64,000 nucleotides of DNA. Origin: Desulfobacteraceae bacterium. GTDB taxonomy: Bacteria > Desulfobacterota > Desulfobacteria > Desulfobacterales > RPRI01. Of this stretch, positions 7,012-17,522 are shown piece after piece. Positions within the stretch are counted from its first letter, which is position 1. Each line of letters opens with the position of its first letter. The notes beneath the pieces are model-generated. The model worked only from the letters and a program-made list of their open reading frames with translations. It was not told the DNA's origin and did not search any database. The stretch is from contig JAABQB010000005.1 in the NCBI GenBank assembly GCA_011391695.1, positions 1-64,000 of the forward strand. The letters are read 5' to 3'. Both the position numbers and the translations under genes were made by a program.

Positions 7012-10000
7012 ATGGAGAATTCAGTGCTTACATCCCAATCCCCTTCCCCGGGGACTAATATTCTTATGTTTTGCGGCGACACGCAGGTTTTCACTCTAAC
7101 GCTTTCTGCCATTATTAAAGGCAGCGCCTGGCTCCGGACAAATCTTGGCCGTGCAGGAACTTGCAGGAACGAAATCATAAGAGAAGTCCTTTATGATGAA
7201 CCCCTTCTTGGGAGAGACTGGTTTGACATTCCCATGAAAAAGGTTGATGAACTGACCTATCGAATTACAATCCCTCTTTGCGAAGTCGGCCATTTTGAAG
7301 CCAAATGCTTCTTTTTAAAAGAAGGTGATGTAAACCCCTTCTGGCCATCCGGATCTAATACCATAATCAATGTTGAACCGTCCGATACCTGTTGTGCCAA
7401 TATCATATACAATGCTTTCGTTCGACAGTTTGGACCCAATAAAGAAGGCAGGGGGCTTTCAAATCAGACAGAAGATAATTGGATACAAAACCTTGACGCA
7501 AAAGGGTATGCCGTAATTCCCCCATCAGGCACATTCCGCAATCTTATCCGGGAACTCGATTTTATTATAGGCAAACTGGGGTGCAGAATTATCCAGCTTC
7601 TTCCTGTCAACCCGACACCTACCACTTACGCCCGCATGGGCCGTTTTGGAAGTCCTTTTGCCGCCCTTGGCTTTACGGCCGTAGATCCGGCCCTTGCCGA
7701 ATTCGACATGCGGGCCACACCTCTTGAGCAATTCATTGAACTCGTGGATGCCGTCCATGAACGGAGTGCAAAAATCTTCATAGATATCGCTATTAATCAC
7801 ACTGGCTGGGGGGCCACCCTGCATGAAACTCATCCCGAATGGCTGATTCGCGGTGAGGATGGGCGCATCAAAGTTCCGGGCGCCTGGGGTGTGAGCTGGG
7901 AAGACCTTACAATGCTGGACTATTCCAAGAAGGAACTGTGGAAATACATGGCCGATGTCTTTCTGACATGGTGCCGCAGAGGTGTTGACGGGTTCCGCTG
8001 TGACGCAGGTTATATGATTCCGCTGCCTGCATGGCGCTTCATAATTTCTTCCGTAAGGGAACTGTTTCCCGATACTCTTTTTCTATTAGAGGGCCTGGGA
8101 GGGAAAATATCGGTCACCCGCGACCTTTTGAATACAGGAAATTTCAACTGGGCTTATTCGGAACTGTTTCAAAACTATGATCGCGGTCAGATAGAAAATT
8201 ATCTTCCCGGCGCAATTGATATTTCTGAAAAAGACGGTCTTCTTGTGAACTTTGCCGAAACACACGACAACAACAGGCTTGTTTCCCGCTCCAAAACCTA
8301 CGCCCGGATGCGGACAGCCCTGTGTTCTCTCTTCTCCCTGGAAGGAGCATATGGTTTTGCTAACGGCGTGGAGTGGTTCGCCACCGAAAAAATAGATGTT
8401 CACGGAGCATCTTCTCTTAACTGGGGAGCGGAAGATAATCTTGTTGAATACATAAAACGTCTTTCAGATATTCTTAAGATTCATCCGGCATTTTTTGATA
8501 AAACGGTTTTAAACCTGATTCAGAAGGACCACGGCAATCATATGGTGCTCCTTCGCAACAATATCCCTACAGGAAAAAAACTTCTTATAGTTGCGAATCT
8601 TGACGATAAGAATAAAACCCTTGCTGCCTGGGATACTCCAACGGCCGGTTTTAAAGGGAAAACATATTTTGATCTTATCACCTCTGACAAAATCAAGGTT
8701 GAATCTTCAGGCGCCGGCAGTTCCTGTTTTCTTGATCCGGGTCAAGTTGTCTGCCTCACGACTGACGAAAAAGACCTTGATCTTATAAATACTAAACCCG
8801 TAAAGGGCTTCTTTCCGCCTGAAAAAGTTACGCGCCAAAAAATGAGGGCAAAAGCCCTCGATGTTTTCAGGTTATATAACGGAAACAATGATATAGGCGA
8901 ATACGACCCCGACAAAGGGGCTGCATCCCTTGCAGATAGCCCTCTGGAGTTTTGCCGCAGCCGGAACCCGTTTGGCCATGAAACCCGCGTAATTGTCTGG
9001 AACTGGCCAATAGATCTCAAAAGAGAAGTGATGATACCTCCGAATCATTTTTTTATGATCCGCTCCAAAACACCTTTTTGCTCTCTTATTACAAACAGTG
9101 ACCATGTTATGTCACGGGAAGAAAGTCTTCCATGTTCTGACGGCTCTTTTTTTGCTCTTTTTTCTTCGATACAAATACCTTCCGAACATCATCGCCTGAC
9201 ACTTAAACTGACAGTTTATGAATCGGGAGAGACTAAACATGCCGAAGCTTCTATTCTTTTTCTCACAGAAGCAAAGGATATCAGGATAAAACAGGCTTTC
9301 AATCGTCAGGAATTACTGAGAAATTCGATTTCTTTTCTTGATACAAACGGCCGTGGCGGAATGTTACATATTCCTGTCTCATGGGGAACACTTAACAGCA
9401 AATATGATGCTCTTCTTGCGGCAAATACAAACACTGAACACCCTGCGGACCGGCTCGTGACTTTATCAAGGTGCCGGGCATGGGTTGTTTTTCAGGGTTT
9501 TTCACAGGATGTCTGCCTTGACTGCCTTGATTCTTTTGTGTTTGATTACAAAGACGGCGGGCTCTGGCATTTTCATATACCAACCGGCCAGGGAGAACAC
9601 ATATTTCTTGATATAAAAATTGGAATGGTAAAAGATGAAAATGCGGTTTGCCTGCGCTTTAACCGGTTATCTTCCGGAAACAAAGACAGGAAAATGCCCG
9701 ATAATAAGGAAATCAAGCTGATATTAAGGCCCGATATTGAATACCGCAGCTTTCATGAAACAACCAAAGCCTATCAGGGGCCGGAGCAATCCTGGCCGGG
9801 AGCTGTTTCTTTCAGATCAGACGGTTTTACATTTGCACCATCAGGTGAGCATAAACTTTCAGTCAATTTATCGAAAGGGTGCTTTGTTTCAGAACCCGAA
9901 TGGAAATATATGATACACAGGCCTCTCGAAGAAGAACGGGGTCTTGATCCCAACTCGGATATCTTTAGCCCGGGTTATTTCTATACCTTTTTAAAAGGGG

Positions 10001-11313
10001 GAGAAGAAGCCTCCCTGTCTGCCTCTGTTCTTGATTTAACTGCAAACAATAAAGCCTGCCCGGCTTCTTCCGGTAAAAAAAGTTTATCCTCTGCCAAACA
10101 GGCTTCTTCGCTGACAATTGAAGAAGCATTAACAAAGGCCCTTGACCACTATATTGTCAAAAGAGGGGTTTACAAATCAATAATTGCCGGATATCCTTGG
10201 TTCCTCGACTGGGGGCGTGATTCCCTTATCTTTGTAAGAGGAATGATTGCCGCAGGAAAACTTAAGGAGGCGAAACTTATAATAAAACAGTTTCTCCGAT
10301 TCGAAAAAGACGGAACAATCCCCAATATGATAGCCGGAAACGACGCGGCAAACAGAGACACGTCCGATGCCCCTTTGTGGCTTTTTCTGGCCTGCTCCGA
10401 TTTAATCCTGGCCGAAGAAACAGATTCTTTTCTCGATCAGGAATTAAACGGCAGACTTATTCGTCAAACACTTATTTCATTGGCTGTCAGGCTGATAAAA
10501 GGCACGCCGAACGGAATACACATGGATGCCGGTTCCGGTCTTATTTTCAGTCCGGCGCATTTTTCGTGGATGGATACCAACTACCCGGCCTGCACGCCCC
10601 GCGAAGGGTATCCGGTTGAAATCCAGTCCCTCTGGTACAAAGCTCTTCTTTTTCTTTCTGAAATAGATAATACCGATTCGCAAAACAAATGGAAAAGTCT
10701 GGCATTAAAAGTACAAAACTCGGTTTCTTCCCTCTTTCCGGTTACAGCGGGTTATCTTTCAGACTGCCTGTATGCCCGTCCCGGAGTCCCTGCAATAAAA
10801 GCCGATCCGGACGATTCATTGAGACCGAATCAGCTTCTTGCAATAACTCTTGGCATAGTAACAGATTTACAACTTTGCAGAAGAATTCTTTCTTCATGTG
10901 AAGAACTGCTGGTTCCCGGCGCCATCAGAAGCCTTGCAAACAGGCCGGTTTCACGTCCTCTCGAAATTAAACATTATGGCGCCACTTTGAATGATCCTCT
11001 CAATCCTTATTGGGGAACTTATGCAGGAGATGAAGACACCAGGCGTAAACCGGCTTATCATAACGGCACAGCATGGACATGGCTTTTTCCCAGTTTTTGT
11101 GAGGCGTGGGTTGATGCTTATGGCGCTTATGGAAAAGATACCGCCCTTTCCCTGCTTTCCTCTGCCTCGGAGCTTATCAGCTACGGATGTACTGGTCATA
11201 TCCCGGAAATTCTTGATGGTGACTACCCTCATAAATCAAGAGGCTGTGATGCTCAGGCCTGGGGAACAAGCGAGGCTTTACGGGTATGGATAAAACTTAA
11301 TAAACCGGAATAA
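7012..11313 (+). CDS. Bifunctional glycogen debranching enzyme (GH13 + GH133)
   Basis: A very long protein (about 1433 residues) with the layout of eukaryote-type glycogen debranching enzymes. An N-terminal beta domain precedes a GH13 domain with all four signature regions: DIAINH (from 258), GFRCDAG with the nucleophile at about D331, the acid at about E360, and ETHDNN with D419. A mostly beta middle part leads to a GH133 amylo-alpha-1,6-glucosidase domain (about 1050-1430), recognisable by WFLDWGRDSLIF and GTIPNMI. The first half would transfer maltosyl units, the second would release the branch glucose. Start: ATG 7012, with GAGGG at 6996-7000; GTG 7009 is possible. The frame back to 6979 overlaps the preceding gene and is unlikely. 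Confidence 0.9.
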   Translation: MENSVLTSQSPSPGTNILMFCGDTQVFTLTLSAIIKGSAWLRTNLGRAGTCRNEIIREVLYDEPLLGRDWFDIPMKKVDELTYRITIPLCEVGHFEAKCFFLKEGDVNPFWPSGSNTIINVEPSDTCCANIIYNAFVRQFGPNKEGRGLSNQTEDNWIQNLDAKGYAVIPPSGTFRNLIRELDFIIGKLGCRIIQLLPVNPTPTTYARMGRFGSPFAALGFTAVDPALAEFDMRATPLEQFIELVDAVHERSAKIFIDIAINHTGWGATLHETHPEWLIRGEDGRIKVPGAWGVSWEDLTMLDYSKKELWKYMADVFLTWCRRGVDGFRCDAGYMIPLPAWRFIISSVRELFPDTLFLLEGLGGKISVTRDLLNTGNFNWAYSELFQNYDRGQIENYLPGAIDISEKDGLLVNFAETHDNNRLVSRSKTYARMRTALCSLFSLEGAYGFANGVEWFATEKIDVHGASSLNWGAEDNLVEYIKRLSDILKIHPAFFDKTVLNLIQKDHGNHMVLLRNNIPTGKKLLIVANLDDKNKTLAAWDTPTAGFKGKTYFDLITSDKIKVESSGAGSSCFLDPGQVVCLTTDEKDLDLINTKPVKGFFPPEKVTRQKMRAKALDVFRLYNGNNDIGEYDPDKGAASLADSPLEFCRSRNPFGHETRVIVWNWPIDLKREVMIPPNHFFMIRSKTPFCSLITNSDHVMSREESLPCSDGSFFALFSSIQIPSEHHRLTLKLTVYESGETKHAEASILFLTEAKDIRIKQAFNRQELLRNSISFLDTNGRGGMLHIPVSWGTLNSKYDALLAANTNTEHPADRLVTLSRCRAWVVFQGFSQDVCLDCLDSFVFDYKDGGLWHFHIPTGQGEHIFLDIKIGMVKDENAVCLRFNRLSSGNKDRKMPDNKEIKLILRPDIEYRSFHETTKAYQGPEQSWPGAVSFRSDGFTFAPSGEHKLSVNLSKGCFVSEPEWKYMIHRPLEEERGLDPNSDIFSPGYFYTFLKGGEEASLSASVLDLTANNKACPASSGKKSLSSAKQASSLTIEEALTKALDHYIVKRGVYKSIIAGYPWFLDWGRDSLIFVRGMIAAGKLKEAKLIIKQFLRFEKDGTIPNMIAGNDAANRDTSDAPLWLFLACSDLILAEETDSFLDQELNGRLIRQTLISLAVRLIKGTPNGIHMDAGSGLIFSPAHFSWMDTNYPACTPREGYPVEIQSLWYKALLFLSEIDNTDSQNKWKSLALKVQNSVSSLFPVTAGYLSDCLYARPGVPAIKADPDDSLRPNQLLAITLGIVTDLQLCRRILSSCEELLVPGAIRSLANRPVSRPLEIKHYGATLNDPLNPYWGTYAGDEDTRRKPAYHNGTAWTWLFPSFCEAWVDAYGAYGKDTALSLLSSASELISYGCTGHIPEILDGDYPHKSRGCDAQAWGTSEALRVWIKLNKPE

Positions 11314-11348
11314 TAATATCTCAATTTTATTTTCAAGGATCTTATAAA

Positions 11349-13898
11349 ATGAAACACTTGCAACCATTTCAAGTATTTCCCACTATACCGGCTCCCCTCT
11401 CATTTCTGGATGAAATGTCCCGCAATTTGTGGTGGAGCTGGCACCATGACGCCAAGGAGCTTTACAGGAGGATAGATCCGAAACTATGGAGAGAGTCCGG
11501 GGAGAATCCCATTGTTTTTTCAACTTTGGTTTCTCCTTCCCGCTTAAAAGAACTTACCGTTGACGAGGGTTTTCTGGCTCACCAGAAGCGTGTCAAGGAG
11601 CTTTATGAAAGCAGTGTCTTTTCAAAACCAAAGCTTATCGATTCTCACTTTGAGCCTGACGGAACCATTGCATACGTTTCAATGGAATTCGGAATTCACG
11701 AAAGCCTTCCTCTCTTTGCAGGCGGTCTTGGTGTGCTTGCCGGAGACCATTTAAAAGCTTCCTCCGACCTCATGCTTCCGGTAACAGGAGTTAGCCTTCT
11801 TTACAGGCAGGGATATTTCAGGCAGTATCTTACCCTTGACGGGATGCAGCAGGAAGAATATCCCGAGACAGATCTTTACACTATTCCGATTGAAAGAGCC
11901 ATTGGTGCCAATGGAAAGGAATTATACATATCCATTGCCGGACCAGACGGGGAAATTCACGCGCAAGTCTGGAAAATAATGGTTGGACGAATCTCTCTCT
12001 TATTACTCGACACCAATTTACCCGAAAATTCTCCTGAGATAAGAGGAATTACAGCCAATTTATATCCTGCCGACCAGAACAAACGGTTGGCCCAGGAAGT
12101 GCTTCTTGGTATAGGAGGCATGCAGGCCCTTGCTTCTATGGGTATATTTCCATCCGTTATTCATATGAATGAGGGTCATTCGGCTTTTTCCAGTCTCGAG
12201 CGTCTTGCCCAGATCATTGCCCGCTTTAATACCGACTTGAAAACCGCCATGGAAATTGGCCCGCGCACATCAGTTTTTACAACACACACACCGGTTGTAG
12301 CAGGACATGATGTCTTTCCGGCAGACCTTGTAAAACCCTATATTGCCCCGTTGAAGGAGAAGCTGGGAATCAGCGAAAAAGAAATTTTGTCCTGGGGGCA
12401 GCCCTTTTGGAAAGATGCCGACGGTCAGTTTTCCATGTTCGTACTGGGTCTGAGAATGTCTCAGTTCTGCAATGGAGTTAGTCAGCTTCACGGATCTGTT
12501 GCCCGGAAGATGTGGGCGCATATCTGGCCGGACAGGCCTGTTGATGAAATACCTATAACACACGTAACCAACGGAGCGCATGTTCCTTCCTGGATTTCAT
12601 ATGAACTATCCCTTCTTTTTGACCGTTACCTTGGTCCCGGATGGAGCCAGCACCCATGGAATCCTTCTATCATGAACCGCATCGACGGGATCTATGATGA
12701 AGAACTATGGCGCATCCACGAAATGAACCGTTCAAGACTGATTCGAAGCTGTAGGGAAATCATGGTTAAGCAGTATGGACGGAGAAATACTCCAACAACG
12801 ATTATGAGCGACATAGAATCTGTTCTGGACCAGGATGCCCTTACAATTGTCTTTGCGCGGCGATTTGCAACCTACAAAAGATCGCATCTTTTGTTTATGG
12901 ATCCTGAACGGCTTGAATCACTTCTTACTTCTAAAACCCAACCGATCCAACTTGTTTTCGCAGGTAAAGCCCACCCAAAAGATCAGGAGGGAAAAGACCT
13001 TATTAAAAAAATCATTCTGTTTGCGAAAAGCTCGAGCATCCGCCACCGTTTGATTTTCCTCGAAGATTACGATATCAGTATTGCAAGAATTCTTGTTCAG
13101 GGTGCCGATGTCTGGCTTAACACCCCGAGACGTCCTTTTGAAGCCTGTGGCACATCCGGAATTAAAGCAGCTGTAAATGGGGCAATAAATGTAAGCATCT
13201 TAGATGGATGGTGGTGCGAAGGATACTCCGAGGAAAGAGGCTGGAAAATCGGCAAAGGTGAAGAGTTTTTTGATCCGGATTATCAGGATGCTATTGAAAG
13301 CCAGGCTTTGTACAATGTTCTTTCGGAAGAAGTAATCCCTTGCTTTTTCGACAGAAAAAATGGGGATGCTCCCCGATTATGGGTGGCTAAAATGAAAGCA
13401 TCAATGAAAATGGCCATGCACCATTTCTGCAGCCATTTTATGGTTTCAAAATACAATAATCAGTTTTATGTACCATCCGGAAAACGACTGCGCGAACTCA
13501 CAGCAGATAACCTTGCAGAAGCAAAGGCGCTGACGCTTCAGCGTGAGAGGATGCGTTCTCTCTGGAAACTTATAAAGCTGGATCCTCCTGTCAGAAAAAC
13601 AACAGGGCCTTTCCGGGTTGGAGATACCTTTAATGTAACATCCGAGGTCTTTCTGGGGGAAATTAAACCGGAAGAGGTTGAAGTTCAGCTTTACTTCGGC
13701 AAGATGAAATCTGTCGATTCGCTTACAACGGGCAGTTATGTGTCAATGAAAGCGGAGCAGGATCTGGGCAATGGGCGGTATGTTTACGGATGTGATGTCG
13801 GATGCCACATTTCAGGAAGATTCGGTTTTACAGTCAGAGCAACACCAAATGGTGATGACTGGATTAAAAACACTCCTGAGCTGCTGACCTGGGCTTAA
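11349..13898 (+). CDS. glgP: Alpha-glucan (glycogen) phosphorylase
   Basis: An 849-residue GT35 phosphorylase of the shorter bacterial/archaeal type (TIGR02094-like). It releases glucose 1-phosphate from glycogen using pyridoxal phosphate. Clear family segments are YVSMEFGIHESLPLFAGGLG near the N-terminus, IHMNEGHSAF, and the C-terminal PRRPFEACGTSGIKAAVNG, followed by DGWWCEGY. It follows the debranching enzyme after 35 bases and precedes glycogen synthase after 39, within one same-strand cluster. The last 110 residues look like an extra beta domain. Confidence 0.94.
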   Translation: MKHLQPFQVFPTIPAPLSFLDEMSRNLWWSWHHDAKELYRRIDPKLWRESGENPIVFSTLVSPSRLKELTVDEGFLAHQKRVKELYESSVFSKPKLIDSHFEPDGTIAYVSMEFGIHESLPLFAGGLGVLAGDHLKASSDLMLPVTGVSLLYRQGYFRQYLTLDGMQQEEYPETDLYTIPIERAIGANGKELYISIAGPDGEIHAQVWKIMVGRISLLLLDTNLPENSPEIRGITANLYPADQNKRLAQEVLLGIGGMQALASMGIFPSVIHMNEGHSAFSSLERLAQIIARFNTDLKTAMEIGPRTSVFTTHTPVVAGHDVFPADLVKPYIAPLKEKLGISEKEILSWGQPFWKDADGQFSMFVLGLRMSQFCNGVSQLHGSVARKMWAHIWPDRPVDEIPITHVTNGAHVPSWISYELSLLFDRYLGPGWSQHPWNPSIMNRIDGIYDEELWRIHEMNRSRLIRSCREIMVKQYGRRNTPTTIMSDIESVLDQDALTIVFARRFATYKRSHLLFMDPERLESLLTSKTQPIQLVFAGKAHPKDQEGKDLIKKIILFAKSSSIRHRLIFLEDYDISIARILVQGADVWLNTPRRPFEACGTSGIKAAVNGAINVSILDGWWCEGYSEERGWKIGKGEEFFDPDYQDAIESQALYNVLSEEVIPCFFDRKNGDAPRLWVAKMKASMKMAMHHFCSHFMVSKYNNQFYVPSGKRLRELTADNLAEAKALTLQRERMRSLWKLIKLDPPVRKTTGPFRVGDTFNVTSEVFLGEIKPEEVEVQLYFGKMKSVDSLTTGSYVSMKAEQDLGNGRYVYGCDVGCHISGRFGFTVRATPNGDDWIKNTPELLTWA

Positions 13899-13937
13899 AC
13901 CTTTTAAATACGACTACCCGGGTAAGAGAGGCCACAA

Positions 13938-15461
13938 ATGACAAAAATTTCAAAAAAAAATCCCCGGATATTAATTGTAACTCCCGAGGTTACTTATCTT
14001 CCCGAGGGGATGGGCAACATTGCAAACCTTCTCACCGCAAAAGCCGGGGGACTTGCCGATGTTTCTGCTGCTTTGATAAGCGCCCTGTTTGATCAGGGAG
14101 CCGATATCCATGTAGCAATGCCTGACTACAGGGAGATATTCAGCGCCCAGCTCTCCCCGATTTATGGAAAAGAGCTGGATTTGATACGCAGCAAAATGCC
14201 TGATGAGAGGATTCACTTTGCGGAAGACCGGGTATTTTACTATCTGAACCACGTTTATTCCGACTACAGCTGGGAAAACCTCAAAATAGCTCTTTCATTC
14301 CAGCGGGAGGTTATAAACAACATTGTACCCCGCGTTAAACCGGATCTTATTCATTGTAATGACTGGATGACCGGCTTGATACCCGCAATGGCGAGAAGGC
14401 TTGGCATACCCTGTTTATTTACTATCCACAATATTCATACCAAAAAAACATCCCTCTCATACATTGAAGACACGGGTATTGATGCTGCCTCCTTCTGGCA
14501 AAACCTTTTCTATGAGCGCATGGCTTACGATTACCACGGAACCCGCGAATCAAATCCCATTGACCTGCTGACAAGCGCTGTCTTCGCTGCCCACTTTGTC
14601 AATACAGTGAGCCCCACCTTTCTTGCCGAAATAATAGAAGGAAAACAAGAGTTTATTGAGCCTCACCTTAAACAGGAATTATCCAACAAATGGCATTCCG
14701 GCTGTGCCGCAGGAATACTCAATGCGCCTGATCCGACATTCGATCCATCTTCCGACAATACCCTTGCCAGGAGATTTAATGAAAAAGATTACACTCAAGG
14801 AAAACTCGAAAACAAAAGGGCTCTTCAGAAAAGCCTGGGTCTGATACAGGACGATAACGCACCTCTTTTTTTCTGGCCGTCGAGGCTTGACACAATTCAG
14901 AAGGGTTCCCAGCTCCTTGCAGAAATTCTCTATAATGTGGTTTCTTCATACTGGAGCCAGAACCTCGAGATTGTTTTTGTGGCAAATGGAGAATTTCAGC
15001 AACATTTTAAAAACATCGTTGGCTATCATCATTTCCATAACCGCGTCGCTGTCTGTAATTTCGATGAAAACTTGGCACGCCTGGCATATGCCGCCTCGGA
15101 CTTTATTCTTATGCCGTCGCGTTTTGAACCGTGCGGCCTGCCGCAGATGATTGCGCCTATATATGGCTGTTTGACTGTAGCTCACGACACCGGGGGGCTG
15201 CATGATACGGTAACGCATCTTGACGCTGAAAATAATACCGGAAATGGTTTTCTTTTTAAATTCTTTAATTCAGATGGGCTGCTATGGGCAATTGGCGAGG
15301 CAATGAATTTTTATAACATGCCTTTTAAGACTAAAGAAAAAAACATAAAAAGGATTATGAAACAAAGCATAGAGAGTTTCAACCACCCGGTTACCGCGCG
15401 GAAATATATAGATCTTTATGAAAAGATGCTGCAGCGTCCTCTGATTAATTCATTCGGATAA
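13938..15461 (+). CDS. glgA: Glycogen synthase (GT5)
   Basis: A 507-residue glycosyltransferase that extends alpha-1,4-glucan chains from a sugar nucleotide. The substrate-binding motif KAGGLADV is near residue 37, and the C-terminal half has PSRFEPCGLPQMIAPIYG and HDTGGLHDTV, as in GT5 synthases. The sequence departs from the E. coli form, so ADP-glucose or UDP-glucose use cannot be told by eye. No glgC is in the window, but a UDP-glucose pyrophosphorylase lies at 54.4 kb. Start ATG 13938 has AGAGAGG upstream. Confidence 0.93.
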   Translation: MTKISKKNPRILIVTPEVTYLPEGMGNIANLLTAKAGGLADVSAALISALFDQGADIHVAMPDYREIFSAQLSPIYGKELDLIRSKMPDERIHFAEDRVFYYLNHVYSDYSWENLKIALSFQREVINNIVPRVKPDLIHCNDWMTGLIPAMARRLGIPCLFTIHNIHTKKTSLSYIEDTGIDAASFWQNLFYERMAYDYHGTRESNPIDLLTSAVFAAHFVNTVSPTFLAEIIEGKQEFIEPHLKQELSNKWHSGCAAGILNAPDPTFDPSSDNTLARRFNEKDYTQGKLENKRALQKSLGLIQDDNAPLFFWPSRLDTIQKGSQLLAEILYNVVSSYWSQNLEIVFVANGEFQQHFKNIVGYHHFHNRVAVCNFDENLARLAYAASDFILMPSRFEPCGLPQMIAPIYGCLTVAHDTGGLHDTVTHLDAENNTGNGFLFKFFNSDGLLWAIGEAMNFYNMPFKTKEKNIKRIMKQSIESFNHPVTARKYIDLYEKMLQRPLINSFG

Positions 15462-15479
15462 TTTTTTTTGAAAGTAACT

Positions 15480-17489
15480 ATGGAAATAAATGAAAAATTT
15501 TATGAAAAAGATCCGTTTCTCAATTCCTACAGGATCGATATAGAGCGCAGGATAAGCAATATTGTTAAAAGAGAGGCTGCTCTTACTTTAGGCACTAAAA
15601 GCCTTGCCGGTTTTGCTTGTGGCCACCATTATTTTGGCCTTCATTTTTTGGAAAATAAGTGGGTTTTCCGGGAATGGGCTCCGGGTGCTGATTCAATCTC
15701 TTTAATCGGAGATGTTACCGGATGGGAGGAAAAAAAAGAGTTTACATTAAAACGAATTAACGAAGAGGGTATTTGGGAAATTTGCCTCCCTGCCGAAACA
15801 TTAAAACATGGTGATCTTTACAGGCTTCTCATACGATGGCCGGGAGGTGAAGGCGACCGCATACCTTCTTATGCCACCAGGGTGGTTCAGGACTCCCAAA
15901 CATTGATTTTCAATGCCCAGGTCTGGTCTCCTCCTGTTCCTTACAAATGGAGCTGTAGCAATTTTACACGTCAAGAGGAACCTCCTCTTATCTACGAAGC
16001 GCATATCGGTATGGCTCAGGAAGAAGCTAAAACAGGTACTTACAGGGAATTCGCGGATAAAACTTTGCCCCGTATTATAGCCTCTGGCTATAATACGATT
16101 CAGCTTATGGCAATTCAGGAACACCCGTATTACGGCTCTTTCGGTTACCAGGTCTCCAGTTTTTTTGCCCCGTCCTCCCGTTTCGGGACTCCCGATGATT
16201 TGAAAGAGCTCATAGACAGGGCACATTCTGCCGGCCTTGCTGTTACTATGGACTTAATTCATTCCCATTCTGTTTGCAATGAAGTGGAAGGGTTAAGCCG
16301 TTTCGACGGCACCCTGCATCAGTATTTTCATTACGGGCCGCGCGGCATGCACACTGCCTGGAATTCCCGCTGTTTTGATTACGGAAAAAATCAGGTTCTA
16401 CATTTTCTGCTTTCAAATTGCCAGTACTGGCTTGAAGAATATAAATTTGACGGTTTCCGGTTTGATGGTGTTACGAGCATGTTATATCTGCATCATGGCC
16501 TGGGGAAAAATTTCTCCTGCTACGACGATTACTTCAATCAGGCTGTCGATGAAGACTCTCTGACCTATCTTGCTCTTGCAAACAAACTGATTCACGAGAT
16601 ACGCCCTGACACATTAACAATAGCAGAAGATATAAGCGGAATGCCTGGGCTGGCCGTTTCTGTTTCAGAAGGCGGATTCGGGTTTGATTACCGTTTTTCA
16701 ATGGGCATACCCGATTACTGGATCAGGCTTGTCAAAGATATGTATGATGAAGACTGGCCAACAGGCACCCTCTGGTACGAGCTTAACAGCAGGAGAGAGG
16801 ATGAAAAGTCGATAAGCTATTCTGAATCGCACGATCAGGCTCTTGTCGGTGATCAGACCCTTATTTTCAGGATGATCGGTTCGGATATGTACTATCACAT
16901 GAGCATGCACGACAAAAATTACCGTGTTGCCCGGGGGATTGCTCTGCACAAGCTAATACGTTTAATAACGCTGGCCACTGCGGGAAACGGTTACTTGAAT
17001 TTCATCGGAAACGAGTTCGGACATCCTGAATGGATAGACTTTCCCAGACCCGGCAATAACTGGTCATACAATTACGCAAGACGCCAGTGGCATCTCGTGG
17101 ACGATCCTTCCCTCAAATACCACCTTCTTGCAAAATTTGACCGGGATATGCTTTCTCTGGCAAAACGCTTTTATCTCCTGAATTCTCCGGCGCCTATGCT
17201 GCTATATGAAAATACAAATGATAAAATAATCGCCTTCAGAAGGGCCGGCCTGTTATTTGTATTCAACTTTCATCCCACGCGCTCCTTTACCGACTATTGC
17301 TTTGATGCGCCTCCCGGAACATATAAGATGATTTTTGACAGCGATGCCACGGAATATTGCGGTTATGGCCGCCTGAATCCCGACCAGGAACATTTCACCC
17401 TTTCTGACAAATCAAAGAATTCCCAGCGGCAGTTTATCTGCCTTTATCTTCCGACCCGCACAGGAATCGTATTACAATACACGGAATAG
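15480..17489 (+). CDS. 1,4-alpha-glucan branching enzyme, eukaryote-like GH13_8 type
   Basis: About 669 residues. An N-terminal CBM48-like domain (REWAPGADSISLIGDVTGW) precedes a GH13 catalytic barrel with YKFDGFRFDGV (nucleophile D), TIAEDISGMP (acid E) and SESHDQALVGDQT (third D), and then a C-terminal all-beta domain. These motifs, and NFIGNEFGHPEWIDFPR, are those of plant and animal branching enzymes and not of the common bacterial GlgB. It introduces alpha-1,6 branches into glycogen. ATG 15480 is favoured, with GAAAG just upstream; TTG 15468 is an alternative. It is the last gene of the glycogen cluster. Confidence 0.9.
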   Translation: MEINEKFYEKDPFLNSYRIDIERRISNIVKREAALTLGTKSLAGFACGHHYFGLHFLENKWVFREWAPGADSISLIGDVTGWEEKKEFTLKRINEEGIWEICLPAETLKHGDLYRLLIRWPGGEGDRIPSYATRVVQDSQTLIFNAQVWSPPVPYKWSCSNFTRQEEPPLIYEAHIGMAQEEAKTGTYREFADKTLPRIIASGYNTIQLMAIQEHPYYGSFGYQVSSFFAPSSRFGTPDDLKELIDRAHSAGLAVTMDLIHSHSVCNEVEGLSRFDGTLHQYFHYGPRGMHTAWNSRCFDYGKNQVLHFLLSNCQYWLEEYKFDGFRFDGVTSMLYLHHGLGKNFSCYDDYFNQAVDEDSLTYLALANKLIHEIRPDTLTIAEDISGMPGLAVSVSEGGFGFDYRFSMGIPDYWIRLVKDMYDEDWPTGTLWYELNSRREDEKSISYSESHDQALVGDQTLIFRMIGSDMYYHMSMHDKNYRVARGIALHKLIRLITLATAGNGYLNFIGNEFGHPEWIDFPRPGNNWSYNYARRQWHLVDDPSLKYHLLAKFDRDMLSLAKRFYLLNSPAPMLLYENTNDKIIAFRRAGLLFVFNFHPTRSFTDYCFDAPPGTYKMIFDSDATEYCGYGRLNPDQEHFTLSDKSKNSQRQFICLYLPTRTGIVLQYTE

Positions 17490-17522
17490 TTTGATTTGGT
17501 TACTGAAGCTCGTTATTTCGGT

